A stretch of DNA of 64,000 nt from Asaia sp. W19 (GTDB taxonomy: Bacteria; Pseudomonadota; Alphaproteobacteria; Acetobacterales; Acetobacteraceae): contig NZ_PNQZ01000040.1 in the NCBI RefSeq assembly GCF_003994335.1, positions 17,670 to 81,669 on the forward strand, read 5' to 3'. This document shows positions 25,059 to 34,836 of the stretch, one piece after another (the first letter of the stretch is position 1; every line of letters begins with the position of its first letter). The position numbers were made by a program, and so were the translations under genes. The notes under the pieces were generated by a model. The model worked only from the letters and a program-made list of their open reading frames with translations. It did no database searches and was not told where the DNA came from.

Positions 25059-25829
25059 ATGACACTTATATGCGTAGCCTCACCCAAGGGGGGTGTTGGA
25101 AAGACCATGGTAACCGCGCATCTCGCGGAGGAACTGCGCCGCGCCGGGATACCGCGGGTCGTAGCAGTCGATCTCGATCCGCAAAACGCGTTGCGTCTAC
25201 ACTTTGGTATCCCGATTTCACATCGCGCCGGCTTCGCACCTGAGATTGCAAGTCGCCGCCTCTGGCGAGATACGGCCGTGAGGGGGGTAAATGACGTCAT
25301 CATATATCCCTTCGGTACGTTGTCTTTGGAACGCCAGATGGCTTTTGAGCGGGTGGTCGTGACAAACCCGGGCGTTCTCGCCAATGATCTTGTGTCCTTG
25401 GCACAGGCTCCGGACACAGTCGTTATCGTCGACACGGCGCCGGGCTATTCGGTGGCACTCTCCGCACTGATTGATCACGCGGATATGGTCGTCACCGTCA
25501 TGACTGCAGAGGCGTCTTGCGTCTCGTTGATTGCAGAGATTCATTCGGGGAGCTGCTACGCACGTGAGGCCCAGACGAGCTTGCCTTTTCTGCATCAGGT
25601 GGTTGTCAATCGCTTCGATCCCATGAACCGTATCAGCGCGATGACGATGCCCCAGATTATCCGGCGTCTTGGCTCCATGCATCTCGGGACAATTTTCCGC
25701 GATGAGCATGTCGGGGAAGCCTTTGCCAGCCAAAAGCTGATTCATCACTACGCACCCTTTTCGCGCGCGGCTCTAGACCTTGAGGCGATCGGAGATCGTC
25801 TGCTCCAGACGGTTCGCAGGCTGCACTGA
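25059..25829 (+). CDS. bcsQ: BcsQ-like ParA/MinD-type ATPase
   Basis: Codes for 256 residues of a deviant Walker A ATPase. The nucleotide loop is SPKGGVGKT near residue 9, switch I region VVAVDLDPQNALRLHFG, and switch II IVDTAPGYS. In Enterobacteria BcsQ directs the polar assembly of the cellulose synthase, as part of the inner-membrane complex. It lies directly before bcsAB. A longer frame begins at an ATG at 24993 and overlaps the previous gene; 25059 starts at the usual MTLICVASPKGG position. The ending RLLQTVRRLH is helical, and 22 bases separate the stop from the bcsAB ATG. Confidence 0.85.
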   Translation: MTLICVASPKGGVGKTMVTAHLAEELRRAGIPRVVAVDLDPQNALRLHFGIPISHRAGFAPEIASRRLWRDTAVRGVNDVIIYPFGTLSLERQMAFERVVVTNPGVLANDLVSLAQAPDTVVIVDTAPGYSVALSALIDHADMVVTVMTAEASCVSLIAEIHSGSCYAREAQTSLPFLHQVVVNRFDPMNRISAMTMPQIIRRLGSMHLGTIFRDEHVGEAFASQKLIHHYAPFSRAALDLEAIGDRLLQTVRRLH

Positions 25830-25851
25830 AACTTTGAGTGAGGAAGCTGGC

Positions 25852-28800
25852 ATGAGCCGCGTCAGGCATGCAATTTCGATTGCAGAACACTGGATCGATA
25901 GCGCCCATGAATCGCGCCTGGATACGACAATCAAGTTTTCCATGATCGTTGTCGCGCTTCTGAGTACATTTGTCGCTGCATTTGTTCATCTGAACCTCGC
26001 AGGACAGACCATCGTCTGTTTATTCGGCATTCTCGTTTTCTTCGTCGTTAATCGTCGGCCTGGGCCACGCGCAACCCTCGTCCTCAAGGGGCTCTCGATC
26101 ATCGTCTCGCTCCGCTATCTGAGCTGGCGCCTGACCGAAACCCTGAATTTCAGCACATGGACCCAATCGATACTGGGGACAACGCTCGTCGCCGCCGAGA
26201 TCTACGCGTTTGTCATGCTTGTTCTCAGCTATTTCCAGTCGCTTCATCCGTTGGGACGCCGTGTCGCGCCGATGCCAGACGATATTGCTTCCTGGCCCAG
26301 CGTGGATATTTATATCCCGACCTATAATGAAGAACTGCGTATCGTTCGGCAGACTGTGCTCGCAGCAATGGGGATCGATTGGCCTGCCGATCGACTTCAC
26401 GTTTATATTCTCGATGATGGGCATCGCGAAGAGTTCCAGGAGTTTGCCGAGGCTTGCGGTGCCGGCTACATCGCCCGGTCGGAACATAGTCACGCGAAAG
26501 CCGGCAACCTCAATCACGCGATGACGATCACCAAAGGCGAACTGATTGCAATCTTCGATTGCGATCACATTGCCAAGCGCAGTTTCCTGCAGGAGACGGT
26601 TGCGCCCTTCATGTCTGAAGAGAAGCTCGCGCTTTTGCAGACGCCCCATCACTTCTATTCAGCCGATCCGTTCCAGCGGAATTTTTCTCATGGCGCTATC
26701 GTTCCACCGGAAGGGAACCTGTTTTACGGTCTGATTCAGGACGGCAATGACTTCTGGAATGCGACCTTCTTCTGCGGTTCCTGCGCGGTGATCCGACGTT
26801 CGGCGCTGATGGAGATCGGCGGAGTTGCTGTTGAAACCGTCACCGAGGATATGCACACGGCGCTCAAATTGCAGCGTCTTGGCTGGTCTACCGCGTATAT
26901 CGGCAAACCCATGGCCGCTGGACTGGCGACGGAACGCCTGATCCTGCATGTCGGCCAGCGTATGCGTTGGGCAAGGGGGATGCTACAGATTTTCCGTCTG
27001 GATAATCCGCTTTTCGGGCCAGGCCTGAACTTCGCACAACGCCTGTGCTATTTTGCTGCAATCGCCAGTTTCTTGTTCGCCATCCCGCGTCTGATCTTCC
27101 TCTCCGCGCCGATGGCCTACCTCCTTTTCAATCAAACGCTAATCGATGCCTCGCCTTTCGCCATTGCGATCTACGCAATACCGCATCTGATGCATAGCGT
27201 ATTGACTTCGGCACGCACCAACAGGAACTGGCGTTATTCTCTATGGAGCGAGGTCTACGAGACGACACTCGCACCTTTTCTGGCTCGGGTTACCATCATG
27301 ACCCTCCTTTTTCCACGTCGCGGCAAATTCAACGTGACAGAAAAGGGTGGTATTTTGGATCGTTCCTATTTGGACTGGAGCGCGATTTATCCGAATGTCT
27401 ACATCGCAATCGCGCTGATACTGGGGTTGGTGTTCGGCCTTTACAGGCTTTTCTTCCAGCACAACGACTACATTGTCTCCAACGCGCTCATGATGAATGT
27501 CGTTTGGGTGTCGATAAGCATCACCATACTTCTTGCCGCCATCTCGATCGGACGGGAATCAATGCAGATTCGCAAGAGTCCCCGCGTCGAGATGGTCGTT
27601 CCGGTCATGGTGCGTGTCGAAGACGGTCGCCTCTTTCACTTCATGACCCAAAACATGTCTTACGGCGGCTGCCAGCTTCACGGTACCGCACCCGCCGAAG
27701 CTTTCGTGAAAGATTCTTCCGTTACCGTTATGATCCGGGATCATAATGATACTTACTGTCTTCCTGCGATCGTCGTTCGCGCCGCGCAATCCGGCGAACT
27801 GGCTCTGCGCTGGGCAGAAACTACCCTTTTGCAGGAGGCACAAATCGTGCGTGTCATATTCGGCCGTCTGGATTCATGGAGAAGCTGGGCAGATTACAAG
27901 CCGGACAGCCTGCCGCGCTCGATTGGTCTCATCCTTCGGAGTATCTTCGAACTCTTCAAGCCTGCAACATTTCGTAAGCAGAAGCCGAGTATCTCGCTCA
28001 TGCCCCGTGTGACACCAGCCACGCCGCAGAAGACTGCCGTCATCGTCCGTCCCAATCCCGGAATGATTCGGAGTCTGGCGCTCGTTCTTGGGCTCGGTGC
28101 CATCATGCTCACCGGTAGCGCCTCCGCACAGGTAAATCCTGCGGATCTACCGTTACCCGGCCGTATGGTCTCGTCTGGAAATCAAATTTCCCCGGCCACG
28201 CAACCTTCTCCCCCCGCTGCAATGCCGGCAACGACTAGTCCCACGGTCGTGGGTAACAGTACTACGAACACGCCTCTAGCGACGCCTGGTATCTCCGCGT
28301 CCGTAACAGTTCCAGATCCGCGTCTGGCGCCGGTTCCGCCGGCTCTCGCTGCGCCTGGCTCTGCTATCCTGGACCAAGGACCGGCGCAAACAGGACCGGC
28401 ATTATCCCGCGATGAACTCGAGAATGCGCGAACGACGTCCTGGAGCTTCAGCCAACTTGGCAGCGCCGATACCCTCCTAATGACGCCCTGGATTCCGATC
28501 CAGGGGCTGAATTTTGGGGTCTCCTCCTCCGAAGTCGTGACGAGCGCCACCCTCTCTCTCTTTGGTTCCCTATCTCCCGAAATGCTACCTGCGGGGAGCG
28601 GGGTCACTATTTTCCTCAATGACCAATATATCGGCGTGGTCCACCCTGATAAGAACAAGCCGCAATTCGGCCCGCTCAGCTTTCAGGTCAATCCACTTTA
28701 TTTCAAAGAGCATAACGTCCTGACATTCCATTTCGCAGGGCAGTACACCTTGAGTTGCGGGGATCAGACCAGCCCTGTGCTATGGGCAAAGATCTTGGGC

Positions 28801-30573
28801 CAGTCGACTCTCTCTATCACCACCGCCCCGATGCCTCCCTCCCGAGACCTCGCTGCTTTGCCAGAGCCATTCTTCGACGAAGCAGTACTGACTCCGGCCC
28901 GTGTACCATTCGTCATCGCACGACAGAGCAATTCTCATACGCTCGAGGCCTCGGCCATTCTAGCATCGTGGTTCGGGTCCATGGCCCAGTACCGCGGCGT
29001 GAGCTTCCCCGTAATGTCTCAGATGCCACCCTCTGGGAATGCGGTTGTGATCGGCCCGGCATCGACCCTGGGTGAGTTTTTGAAAGGGCAGGCGTCTATC
29101 GATGGACCAACCGTCCTCGAGACAGTTAACGCGAATGATCCGTTTGGTGCCCTTCTGATCGTCACAGGGCGTACAGACAGCGAAGTTCTGGCCGCTGCAC
29201 GCTCTATTGCATTTGGTAGCAAAGGCTTTCCCCACGCAGCCCGTATCCTTGCCCCTGAGGTGACCATTCAGCCGAGGCAGCCCTACGATGCTCCTGGTTT
29301 CGTGACGCGTTCACAGCCGGTGAGGGTAGGGGATCTCGTCGCCCTGTCGTCGCTGCAGGGCTATGGCTATGTGCCCGGAACGATATCAGTACCGTTCCGT
29401 ACCTCGCCAGATATCTATACGTGGCGCGATCACCCTTTGAGCCTGCATTTCACGGTTCGCGGCCCCTTGGGAACGGAGATCGACCGCAGGCGCTCGCATG
29501 TAGATGTCAGTGTCAATGGCCTCTATCTCAAATCCGTCTCTCTCGCGCCGCCCTCGGATTTGCCCGACTGGATCAAGAGATTTTGGCCAGCAGCGTCGCG
29601 GGTGCAATCTGCAAGCGTCGCCATTCCTCCTTGGGCGATTTACGGTGCCAATACACTCGACTTCTACCTCGAGAGCCGTCCGGTAGGCCGACGCGATTGC
29701 AGTGGCATGACGCAGGATTTGCGCATGAGCATCGACCCGGATTCGACGATCGATCTGACCCGGGCCTATCACTATACCCAGCTTCCCAATCTGGCCTATT
29801 TTGCCAACTCAGGGTTTCCGTTCACGCGTATGGCCGATCTTTCCGATACGGCAGTCGTACTGCCCTCATCACATACTGAAGGGGTAGAGTCGGTTTATCT
29901 GGATTTGATGGGTATGATCGGCGCCTTCACGCAATATCCCGTCTCCGGTCTGACAGTTCTCCATTCGGACGCAGTCTCCGAAACCGAGACGCGCAACCTG
30001 ATTGTCCTCGACACAGTCGCCTCTTCGCCTGCCATCGAGCGCTTCCTCCGCGGTACTCCCTACAGCCTTAACGGCACGACACTCAATTATAGCAGCTCGA
30101 CTTTCCTCGAGCCGTTCCACGTCCTTTCGCGGAGCTTCAGTAGCCAGTCCACAGGTAAGACTCCGGACTTGCTGCGTGCGTTGAGCGCAACGACCTCGCT
30201 CGGTGATGGAGGTGTCCTCATCGAAAGACGCTCTCCCTTTTCCTCAAATGCGACTATGGTCCTCATGCTGAGCGAAAATCCACAGGGGTTGGAACGCCTG
30301 CTCCAGGCCGTACATGACACGAAGGTCCAGCCCATGATTCAGGGTGATCTGGCAATCGTCAACGGAAGCCACGTCCTGTCGACGAGAAATCTGCCGACCT
30401 ACACAATTGGGTCCCTCCCATTTTGGTTCTGGCCCGACCTTTATCTCGGCAATCATCCGTTCCGCGTTATTATCCTCGCGATGTTTGGCATTGGGGTGGG
30501 CGTTCTGATCCTGTTCCGTATCCTTACATCCCATGCAAGACGCCGCCAGCAGGAACTCCGCCGTGACAAATAG
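25852..30573 (+). CDS. bcsAB: Cellulose synthase, fused BcsA-BcsB polyprotein
   Basis: Codes for 1,573 residues. The BcsA part has membrane helices, then the GT2 catalytic core: Asp188 (LDDGHREEF), Asp236-x-Asp238 (FDCDH), the base Asp333 (VTEDMHTA) and Q369RMRW373. A PilZ domain follows with the cyclic-di-GMP motif RKSPR (574-578) and NMSYGG (601), so synthesis should be switched on by c-di-GMP. From about residue 738 a signal-like helix (IRSLALVLGLGAIMLTGSASA) starts the BcsB part, which has carbohydrate-binding and flavodoxin-like domains and a final membrane anchor (FRVIILAMFGIGVGVLILF). The fusion is the arrangement known from Komagataeibacter AcsAB. The ATG at 25852 follows an AGGAAG site. 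Confidence 0.97.
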   Translation: MSRVRHAISIAEHWIDSAHESRLDTTIKFSMIVVALLSTFVAAFVHLNLAGQTIVCLFGILVFFVVNRRPGPRATLVLKGLSIIVSLRYLSWRLTETLNFSTWTQSILGTTLVAAEIYAFVMLVLSYFQSLHPLGRRVAPMPDDIASWPSVDIYIPTYNEELRIVRQTVLAAMGIDWPADRLHVYILDDGHREEFQEFAEACGAGYIARSEHSHAKAGNLNHAMTITKGELIAIFDCDHIAKRSFLQETVAPFMSEEKLALLQTPHHFYSADPFQRNFSHGAIVPPEGNLFYGLIQDGNDFWNATFFCGSCAVIRRSALMEIGGVAVETVTEDMHTALKLQRLGWSTAYIGKPMAAGLATERLILHVGQRMRWARGMLQIFRLDNPLFGPGLNFAQRLCYFAAIASFLFAIPRLIFLSAPMAYLLFNQTLIDASPFAIAIYAIPHLMHSVLTSARTNRNWRYSLWSEVYETTLAPFLARVTIMTLLFPRRGKFNVTEKGGILDRSYLDWSAIYPNVYIAIALILGLVFGLYRLFFQHNDYIVSNALMMNVVWVSISITILLAAISIGRESMQIRKSPRVEMVVPVMVRVEDGRLFHFMTQNMSYGGCQLHGTAPAEAFVKDSSVTVMIRDHNDTYCLPAIVVRAAQSGELALRWAETTLLQEAQIVRVIFGRLDSWRSWADYKPDSLPRSIGLILRSIFELFKPATFRKQKPSISLMPRVTPATPQKTAVIVRPNPGMIRSLALVLGLGAIMLTGSASAQVNPADLPLPGRMVSSGNQISPATQPSPPAAMPATTSPTVVGNSTTNTPLATPGISASVTVPDPRLAPVPPALAAPGSAILDQGPAQTGPALSRDELENARTTSWSFSQLGSADTLLMTPWIPIQGLNFGVSSSEVVTSATLSLFGSLSPEMLPAGSGVTIFLNDQYIGVVHPDKNKPQFGPLSFQVNPLYFKEHNVLTFHFAGQYTLSCGDQTSPVLWAKILGQSTLSITTAPMPPSRDLAALPEPFFDEAVLTPARVPFVIARQSNSHTLEASAILASWFGSMAQYRGVSFPVMSQMPPSGNAVVIGPASTLGEFLKGQASIDGPTVLETVNANDPFGALLIVTGRTDSEVLAAARSIAFGSKGFPHAARILAPEVTIQPRQPYDAPGFVTRSQPVRVGDLVALSSLQGYGYVPGTISVPFRTSPDIYTWRDHPLSLHFTVRGPLGTEIDRRRSHVDVSVNGLYLKSVSLAPPSDLPDWIKRFWPAASRVQSASVAIPPWAIYGANTLDFYLESRPVGRRDCSGMTQDLRMSIDPDSTIDLTRAYHYTQLPNLAYFANSGFPFTRMADLSDTAVVLPSSHTEGVESVYLDLMGMIGAFTQYPVSGLTVLHSDAVSETETRNLIVLDTVASSPAIERFLRGTPYSLNGTTLNYSSSTFLEPFHVLSRSFSSQSTGKTPDLLRALSATTSLGDGGVLIERRSPFSSNATMVLMLSENPQGLERLLQAVHDTKVQPMIQGDLAIVNGSHVLSTRNLPTYTIGSLPFWFWPDLYLGNHPFRVIILAMFGIGVGVLILFRILTSHARRRQQELRRDK

Positions 30574-32794
30574 GATCCTCGGGCTGCGCCGTGCGGCTCT
30601 CCCGGCGCTGATCTGCGTCAGCATTTCACGAGGGCAGGCTGCACCTCAGGACGCCGCACCCCCAGCGGCACAGGCAAGGTCGCAGTCACAGGACGAACGC
30701 ATCGCCCAGTCTCTTGATCCCACACGGATTCTGCCGGTCGTGATGAAACGGGCCCATTACTGGTTCGATCACGGTCGTATGGACGATGCGCGTGTCGCCC
30801 TTGACCAAGCGGCGCAGCTTGCGCCCAATGATCCCGATGTGCTGGCGATGCAGGGTCAGATGCGCCTTCGCGAAGGCGACATCGCCTCAGCACACAAGAT
30901 CCTCAAGCAGATACGCGATCAAAGCCATGATCCTGATGCCGGACGATCGCTGGACATGGATCTCCAAGCGCGTTCCGCGCCAAGCCCCGAGATTGAAACG
31001 GCGCGCTCACTCGCTCGCCGAGGGGCCACGGCGCAGGCCGCTGCCGCCTATCTGAGGGCTTTCCCCGATCGCCCTACATCGCTTTATGCCCTGGAGTATT
31101 ACCGGACGCTCGCTGGCGTGCCAGACCAGCGAAGCAAGGCCCAGCAAGGCCTCGCGAAGCTGATCATGTCTGCGCCTGATAATATGGAATATCAGATCGC
31201 TTATGCTCAATCGCTCGTCTGGGATGAGAAAAATCGCGTCACCGGTATCCAGCGGCTCGAGGCCCTTTCCAAACTCCCCGGTCTAAACCCCGCACAGAAG
31301 CAGGAAATCGACACGACCGCGCGTCAGTCTGTCCTCTGGCTTCCTGCCAACACAAGCTCGGACGCGGTCATTACCTCCTATCTCAATGACCACCCTGGTG
31401 ATCGCGACGTCCTCGCGCTCAAGGGACGTGAACTCGCAGGAACGCTTCATCCTAACGAACAACTGCGCCAGAAAGGGTGGGACGCGCTGCGTGCCAAGAA
31501 CCCGTCTCAGGCGATCGGTTACTTCCGGCAGGCTCTGGCGCTCGCGCCGAATGATGCAGATACATTGGGCGGGCTCGGCGTGAGTTTGCTTCGTCAAAAC
31601 AGAGACGGGGAAGCCCGCACCTATCTGGATCGTGCGATGGCGGCAGACCCGAGTTCCGCAGAGCGCTGGCGGGCAGCGGAGAGTGGCGCGGTACTCAATG
31701 ATTCCTATGCGCGCGCGAATTATCTGTTCGGGCGGGGCCGTTATGCCGAGACGCTCGCGCTGATCAATCCCCTGATCGCCCAGTCGCCGCGCCAGTCCTG
31801 GCTGCAAGCCATGCGCGCGGATATTCTTGAGCGCACTGGCCGCAGGCCCGAGGCGATAGCCGTCTATCGCGCGTTGCTGCACAACGACCCGCGCAGCGTA
31901 TCGGTCAGGGAGCGTCTCGTACGCGCGCTGATCAATGACCGGCAATTCGGAGAAGCACGTTCCCTGCTGGAAGAAAGCCCGGTATCGAACCCGCAATTGC
32001 AGGCCCTGTTATATGACGACGAGGCCGCGCAGGCAGCCACGCCGGCGGAGCGCCTGGCGATCCTGCACAAGGCTGATGAAAGCAACGCTTTGTCTCCCTG
32101 GTCGCGTTTGCACTATGCACAGGCCCTTCTTGGTGAGGATCGTCGGCGCGATGCCGAGCAGGTGATGGCCCCCTTGCTTGAGGCGGCTTCACCCTCAAAC
32201 ATGGAAGGATTGCAGGCCGCACTGTACTTCGCCGCACAAACGGGAGACGACCGAGCGGTGCAGAGGCTGCGCCCGCTTCTGCCTGACCGTGGCCTCACAC
32301 CGGAGCTGCGTTCAGTACTGCGCGCCTCGACGTTCAGAGAAGATATCCGTAACGCGCCCACTGATCGTGACGCGGCCCGCTTCTACTTTGCGCATTTGCT
32401 CGATCAGGGCGATCCGGATGGCACGCTCGGTCAGCTTGCATCTCAAGCACTCTATGACCGGGGAGATCAGGCAGGTGCCTCCCAAATTCTGGATATTCAG
32501 ATCGCTCGCGGCGCTGGTCGGCTGAGCGTTTCGCAGCGCCTCGCCTATGCGAGTGCCTTTCTGCATTTGCACGACCTGGAGCGGGCACGGCGTCTTGCCG
32601 CACAGCTCAGAGCGATGCCTCTCGGTACCGATGACCAGACCCGCCTTTCGCAAATCGACACGGGCCTCGCCGTCGCGACCTCAGACCGCCTGAATGAGAG
32701 CGGCAACCGCGCGCGCCTATGGGGCACTGGCCCCTGCTATCGATCGTGCCAACCCTCCCGTCGCAGCCAATCTCGCTTTGGCTCGGCTTTATAG
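30533..32794 (+). CDS. bcsC: Cellulose synthase BcsC, N-terminal TPR part (frameshifted)
   Basis: Codes for 753 residues that start inside the end of bcsAB. An N-terminal signal-like segment (LRRAALPALICVSISRGQAAP) is followed by tetratricopeptide repeats throughout, such as RMDDARVALDQAAQLAPNDPDVLAMQG and SQAIGYFRQALALAPNDADTLGGLG (each repeat about 34 residues). TPRs of BcsC bind peptidoglycan and partner subunits in the periplasm. The natural reading switches frame near 32707-32716, inside the alternating run CCGCGCGCGCC, and the tail beyond it is nonsense. The two parts together would span about 1,250 residues, normal for BcsC. Starts at ATG 30533 or GTG 30563 are both possible. Confidence 0.85.
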   Translation: MQDAASRNSAVTNRILGLRRAALPALICVSISRGQAAPQDAAPPAAQARSQSQDERIAQSLDPTRILPVVMKRAHYWFDHGRMDDARVALDQAAQLAPNDPDVLAMQGQMRLREGDIASAHKILKQIRDQSHDPDAGRSLDMDLQARSAPSPEIETARSLARRGATAQAAAAYLRAFPDRPTSLYALEYYRTLAGVPDQRSKAQQGLAKLIMSAPDNMEYQIAYAQSLVWDEKNRVTGIQRLEALSKLPGLNPAQKQEIDTTARQSVLWLPANTSSDAVITSYLNDHPGDRDVLALKGRELAGTLHPNEQLRQKGWDALRAKNPSQAIGYFRQALALAPNDADTLGGLGVSLLRQNRDGEARTYLDRAMAADPSSAERWRAAESGAVLNDSYARANYLFGRGRYAETLALINPLIAQSPRQSWLQAMRADILERTGRRPEAIAVYRALLHNDPRSVSVRERLVRALINDRQFGEARSLLEESPVSNPQLQALLYDDEAAQAATPAERLAILHKADESNALSPWSRLHYAQALLGEDRRRDAEQVMAPLLEAASPSNMEGLQAALYFAAQTGDDRAVQRLRPLLPDRGLTPELRSVLRASTFREDIRNAPTDRDAARFYFAHLLDQGDPDGTLGQLASQALYDRGDQAGASQILDIQIARGAGRLSVSQRLAYASAFLHLHDLERARRLAAQLRAMPLGTDDQTRLSQIDTGLAVATSDRLNESGNRARLWGTGPCYRSCQPSRRSQSRFGSAL

Positions 32795-34283
32795 CTCCGG
32801 CGGTCAATACGCTCAGGCCTATCAGATCAATCTGCGTGCTGTGCAGCATGATCCAGCCGATCTCGACGCGCGCCTGGCACTTGTCGAGACGACAATCGCC
32901 ATGCATCGCTACGCCGAGGCCAGTGGCTATATCCAGCAGATGAATGCGATGGCGCCGACAGATCCGAGGAGTTGGTATGCAGCGGCGCAGCTAGATCGGG
33001 CGCGCGGCAATATTCGCGCTGCGGTGCGCGAATTGGCCCAGGCACGGTTGCTCCGCATCGAGCAAATCTCGCCCTCTGGACTCTCGGGCGCGCGACGGGT
33101 CAACCCGTTCGCTTCTGAGGATGTCACGCTCGTACGCAACGACTCTGATCCGCTCATCCGGCGCATGGATGGCGATCTCACACAGATCACGGACTCCCTT
33201 ACCGCCTCGGTGAGTATCACCCCGGGGATCGACAGCCGATCGGGATCAGGTCTGAACGGGTTGAACAACGTTACTACGCAGGTTGCGGGTACGATACCTC
33301 TTGGTCATGGCCGTCTTACGCTTTCGGCGACCCCCACTTTCCTCTCAAGCCGATCCTACAACGGCAGTGACGTCAATGGACCCCTGCAGATTGGCATGAA
33401 TCCGCTATCGAGCCAGCAGAACGGTCCGCTCGATCAGTCCTCTTCTTTCAATGCGACGGGTGTCGCGCTGGATGCGCAGTTCGGCTGGAACTGGCTGACC
33501 GCAGATGTTGGTTCCACGCCGCTTGGGTTTATCACGGCGACGGCCCAGGGTGGTTTGCGTGTCGCGCCGCAGATTGCGCGCAACACAACCCTTACCATAG
33601 GAGCAGAACGTCGCGCCGTTCAGGACAGTATTCTCTCCTACGCAGGGTTGCGTGACGCATCCGGAGCAACCTGGGGTGGGGTGACCCGCAATCGCGCTTA
33701 CGCTCAACTCGCTTACGGAACCAGCAACGCGTCCTTCTACGTGCGTGGGGGTGGTTCGTACCTTGCAGGGAGAAACACGCGCAGCAACACGGGCTATGAA
33801 GCTGGGGCAGGGGGGCAGGCCAAGATCTGGGAATCAGGCACACAGAACCTCCATCTCGGCATGGATCTGACGTGGTTCGGATATGCGCGCAACGAGTACC
33901 AGTTTTCCTTCGGCAATGGCGGATATTTCTCGCCGCAGAACTTCCTCGCTTTCACCTTCCCGATCACCTATGCCGGATCCTACAAACAGATGGACTGGAA
34001 TGTTCTGGGCCGCATAGGGTACCAGACCTATCACTCCAGTCGCTCCGAAACCTTTCCAAACAATCCGCAGGACCAGGCGCTTCTGGCCAGTATCGCACCG
34101 CTCTACGCCTATGAATCAGGTGAGTCGGCAAGTGGTCTGACTGGGGGCATCTACGGCAATATCGATTACCGCCTGACGCCCAATCTCAAGCTCAGCCTCA
34201 ACGCAGATTATCAGAAGGCCGGACCCTGGAACGAAGTCCGTGCCTTTGTCGCAGCAAAATACAGCTTTCTGGGGACGAAATGA
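32694..34283 (+). CDS. bcsC: Cellulose synthase BcsC, C-terminal part with outer-membrane beta-barrel (frameshifted)
   Basis: Codes for 529 residues in the next frame. It begins in the last TPRs (ANLALARLYSSGGQYAQAY, RSWYAAAQLDRARGNIRAA) and continues with the BcsC C-terminal domain: PFASEDVTLVRNDSDPLIRR, then a beta-barrel rich in alternating aromatic residues, ending AAKYSFLGTK with the aromatic-containing final strand. The barrel should form the outer-membrane exit pore for the glucan. Its first in-frame ATG (32694) lies after an in-frame stop at 32691, so it has no natural start. It overlaps bcsD by four bases at its end. Together with the upstream part it is one disrupted bcsC. Confidence 0.85.
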   Translation: MRAATARAYGALAPAIDRANPPVAANLALARLYSSGGQYAQAYQINLRAVQHDPADLDARLALVETTIAMHRYAEASGYIQQMNAMAPTDPRSWYAAAQLDRARGNIRAAVRELAQARLLRIEQISPSGLSGARRVNPFASEDVTLVRNDSDPLIRRMDGDLTQITDSLTASVSITPGIDSRSGSGLNGLNNVTTQVAGTIPLGHGRLTLSATPTFLSSRSYNGSDVNGPLQIGMNPLSSQQNGPLDQSSSFNATGVALDAQFGWNWLTADVGSTPLGFITATAQGGLRVAPQIARNTTLTIGAERRAVQDSILSYAGLRDASGATWGGVTRNRAYAQLAYGTSNASFYVRGGGSYLAGRNTRSNTGYEAGAGGQAKIWESGTQNLHLGMDLTWFGYARNEYQFSFGNGGYFSPQNFLAFTFPITYAGSYKQMDWNVLGRIGYQTYHSSRSETFPNNPQDQALLASIAPLYAYESGESASGLTGGIYGNIDYRLTPNLKLSLNADYQKAGPWNEVRAFVAAKYSFLGTK

Positions 34284-34723
34284 TCGCGCCTGATTATTCT
34301 CTTTTCATTCATGCTCTCGCCGCCGAACTCGATCTGCAGGCTGGCCCGGAGGAGCGCGATGCGCTCTTGCACAGTGTTGGCCAGCGGATCGCGACCCGAC
34401 TGCCGCTGCCAGAGTGCGAGACGGTCGAGGCCTTCGAGCTTGAGTGCAATGCGCTTCTGTCGATTGCCCGATGGGGCGTTGTGTCGCTACGACTGCAACG
34501 GGAAACGCGCGCCCTCTATATCGAGTTAACGGGCTTTCCGACCGTCGGGTCTTTGGGAAATCCGGCAGGCCAGTGGCTGAGCGCGTTCTATGGCGGGGTT
34601 CTCGAGGGGTGGCTGACGCAGCTCGATGAGCACGTCACCTTGCGTCTGGACCGCAGCGTATCCCGGGCGGACCAGATGGTTTTTCTCTTCGATCTTGGGA
34701 GCGAAGCGCCTCTGATGCGCTGA
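34280..34723 (+). CDS. bcsD: Cellulose synthase subunit BcsD
   Basis: Codes for 147 residues of BcsD (AcsD), a periplasmic protein that forms octamers through which glucan chains pass and become crystallised. Family segments are ATRLPLPECETVEAFELECN, VSLRLQRETRALYIELTG and GVLEGWLTQLDEHVTLRLD. BcsD occurs mainly in acetic acid bacteria and a few other Proteobacteria that make ribbon-type cellulose. The start ATG overlaps the bcsC stop (ATGA). It is the last gene of the operon; no beta-glucosidase (bglX) gene follows, unlike in Komagataeibacter. Confidence 0.95.
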   Translation: MIAPDYSLFIHALAAELDLQAGPEERDALLHSVGQRIATRLPLPECETVEAFELECNALLSIARWGVVSLRLQRETRALYIELTGFPTVGSLGNPAGQWLSAFYGGVLEGWLTQLDEHVTLRLDRSVSRADQMVFLFDLGSEAPLMR

Positions 34724-34733
34724 ACTCTCCATC

Positions 34734-34765
34734 CTCTCCCCTTTGGCGAGCCACTAAGGGGAGAG
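34734..34765 (+). terminator. Hairpin at the end of the cellulose operon
   Basis: CTCTCCCCTT (34734-34743) and AAGGGGAGAG (34756-34765) form a perfect 10-bp stem, starting 11 bases after the bcsD stop codon. The right arm is AG-rich and no T-run follows, so it may act as an mRNA 3'-end stabiliser as well as a terminator. Confidence 0.5.
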
Positions 34766-34836
34766 AGCAACAAGCCGATGGGACCATGTCCCACTCTACA
34801 GTAAGGCGGTAACGTCCAGTGACGTCAGGCGGTGTG

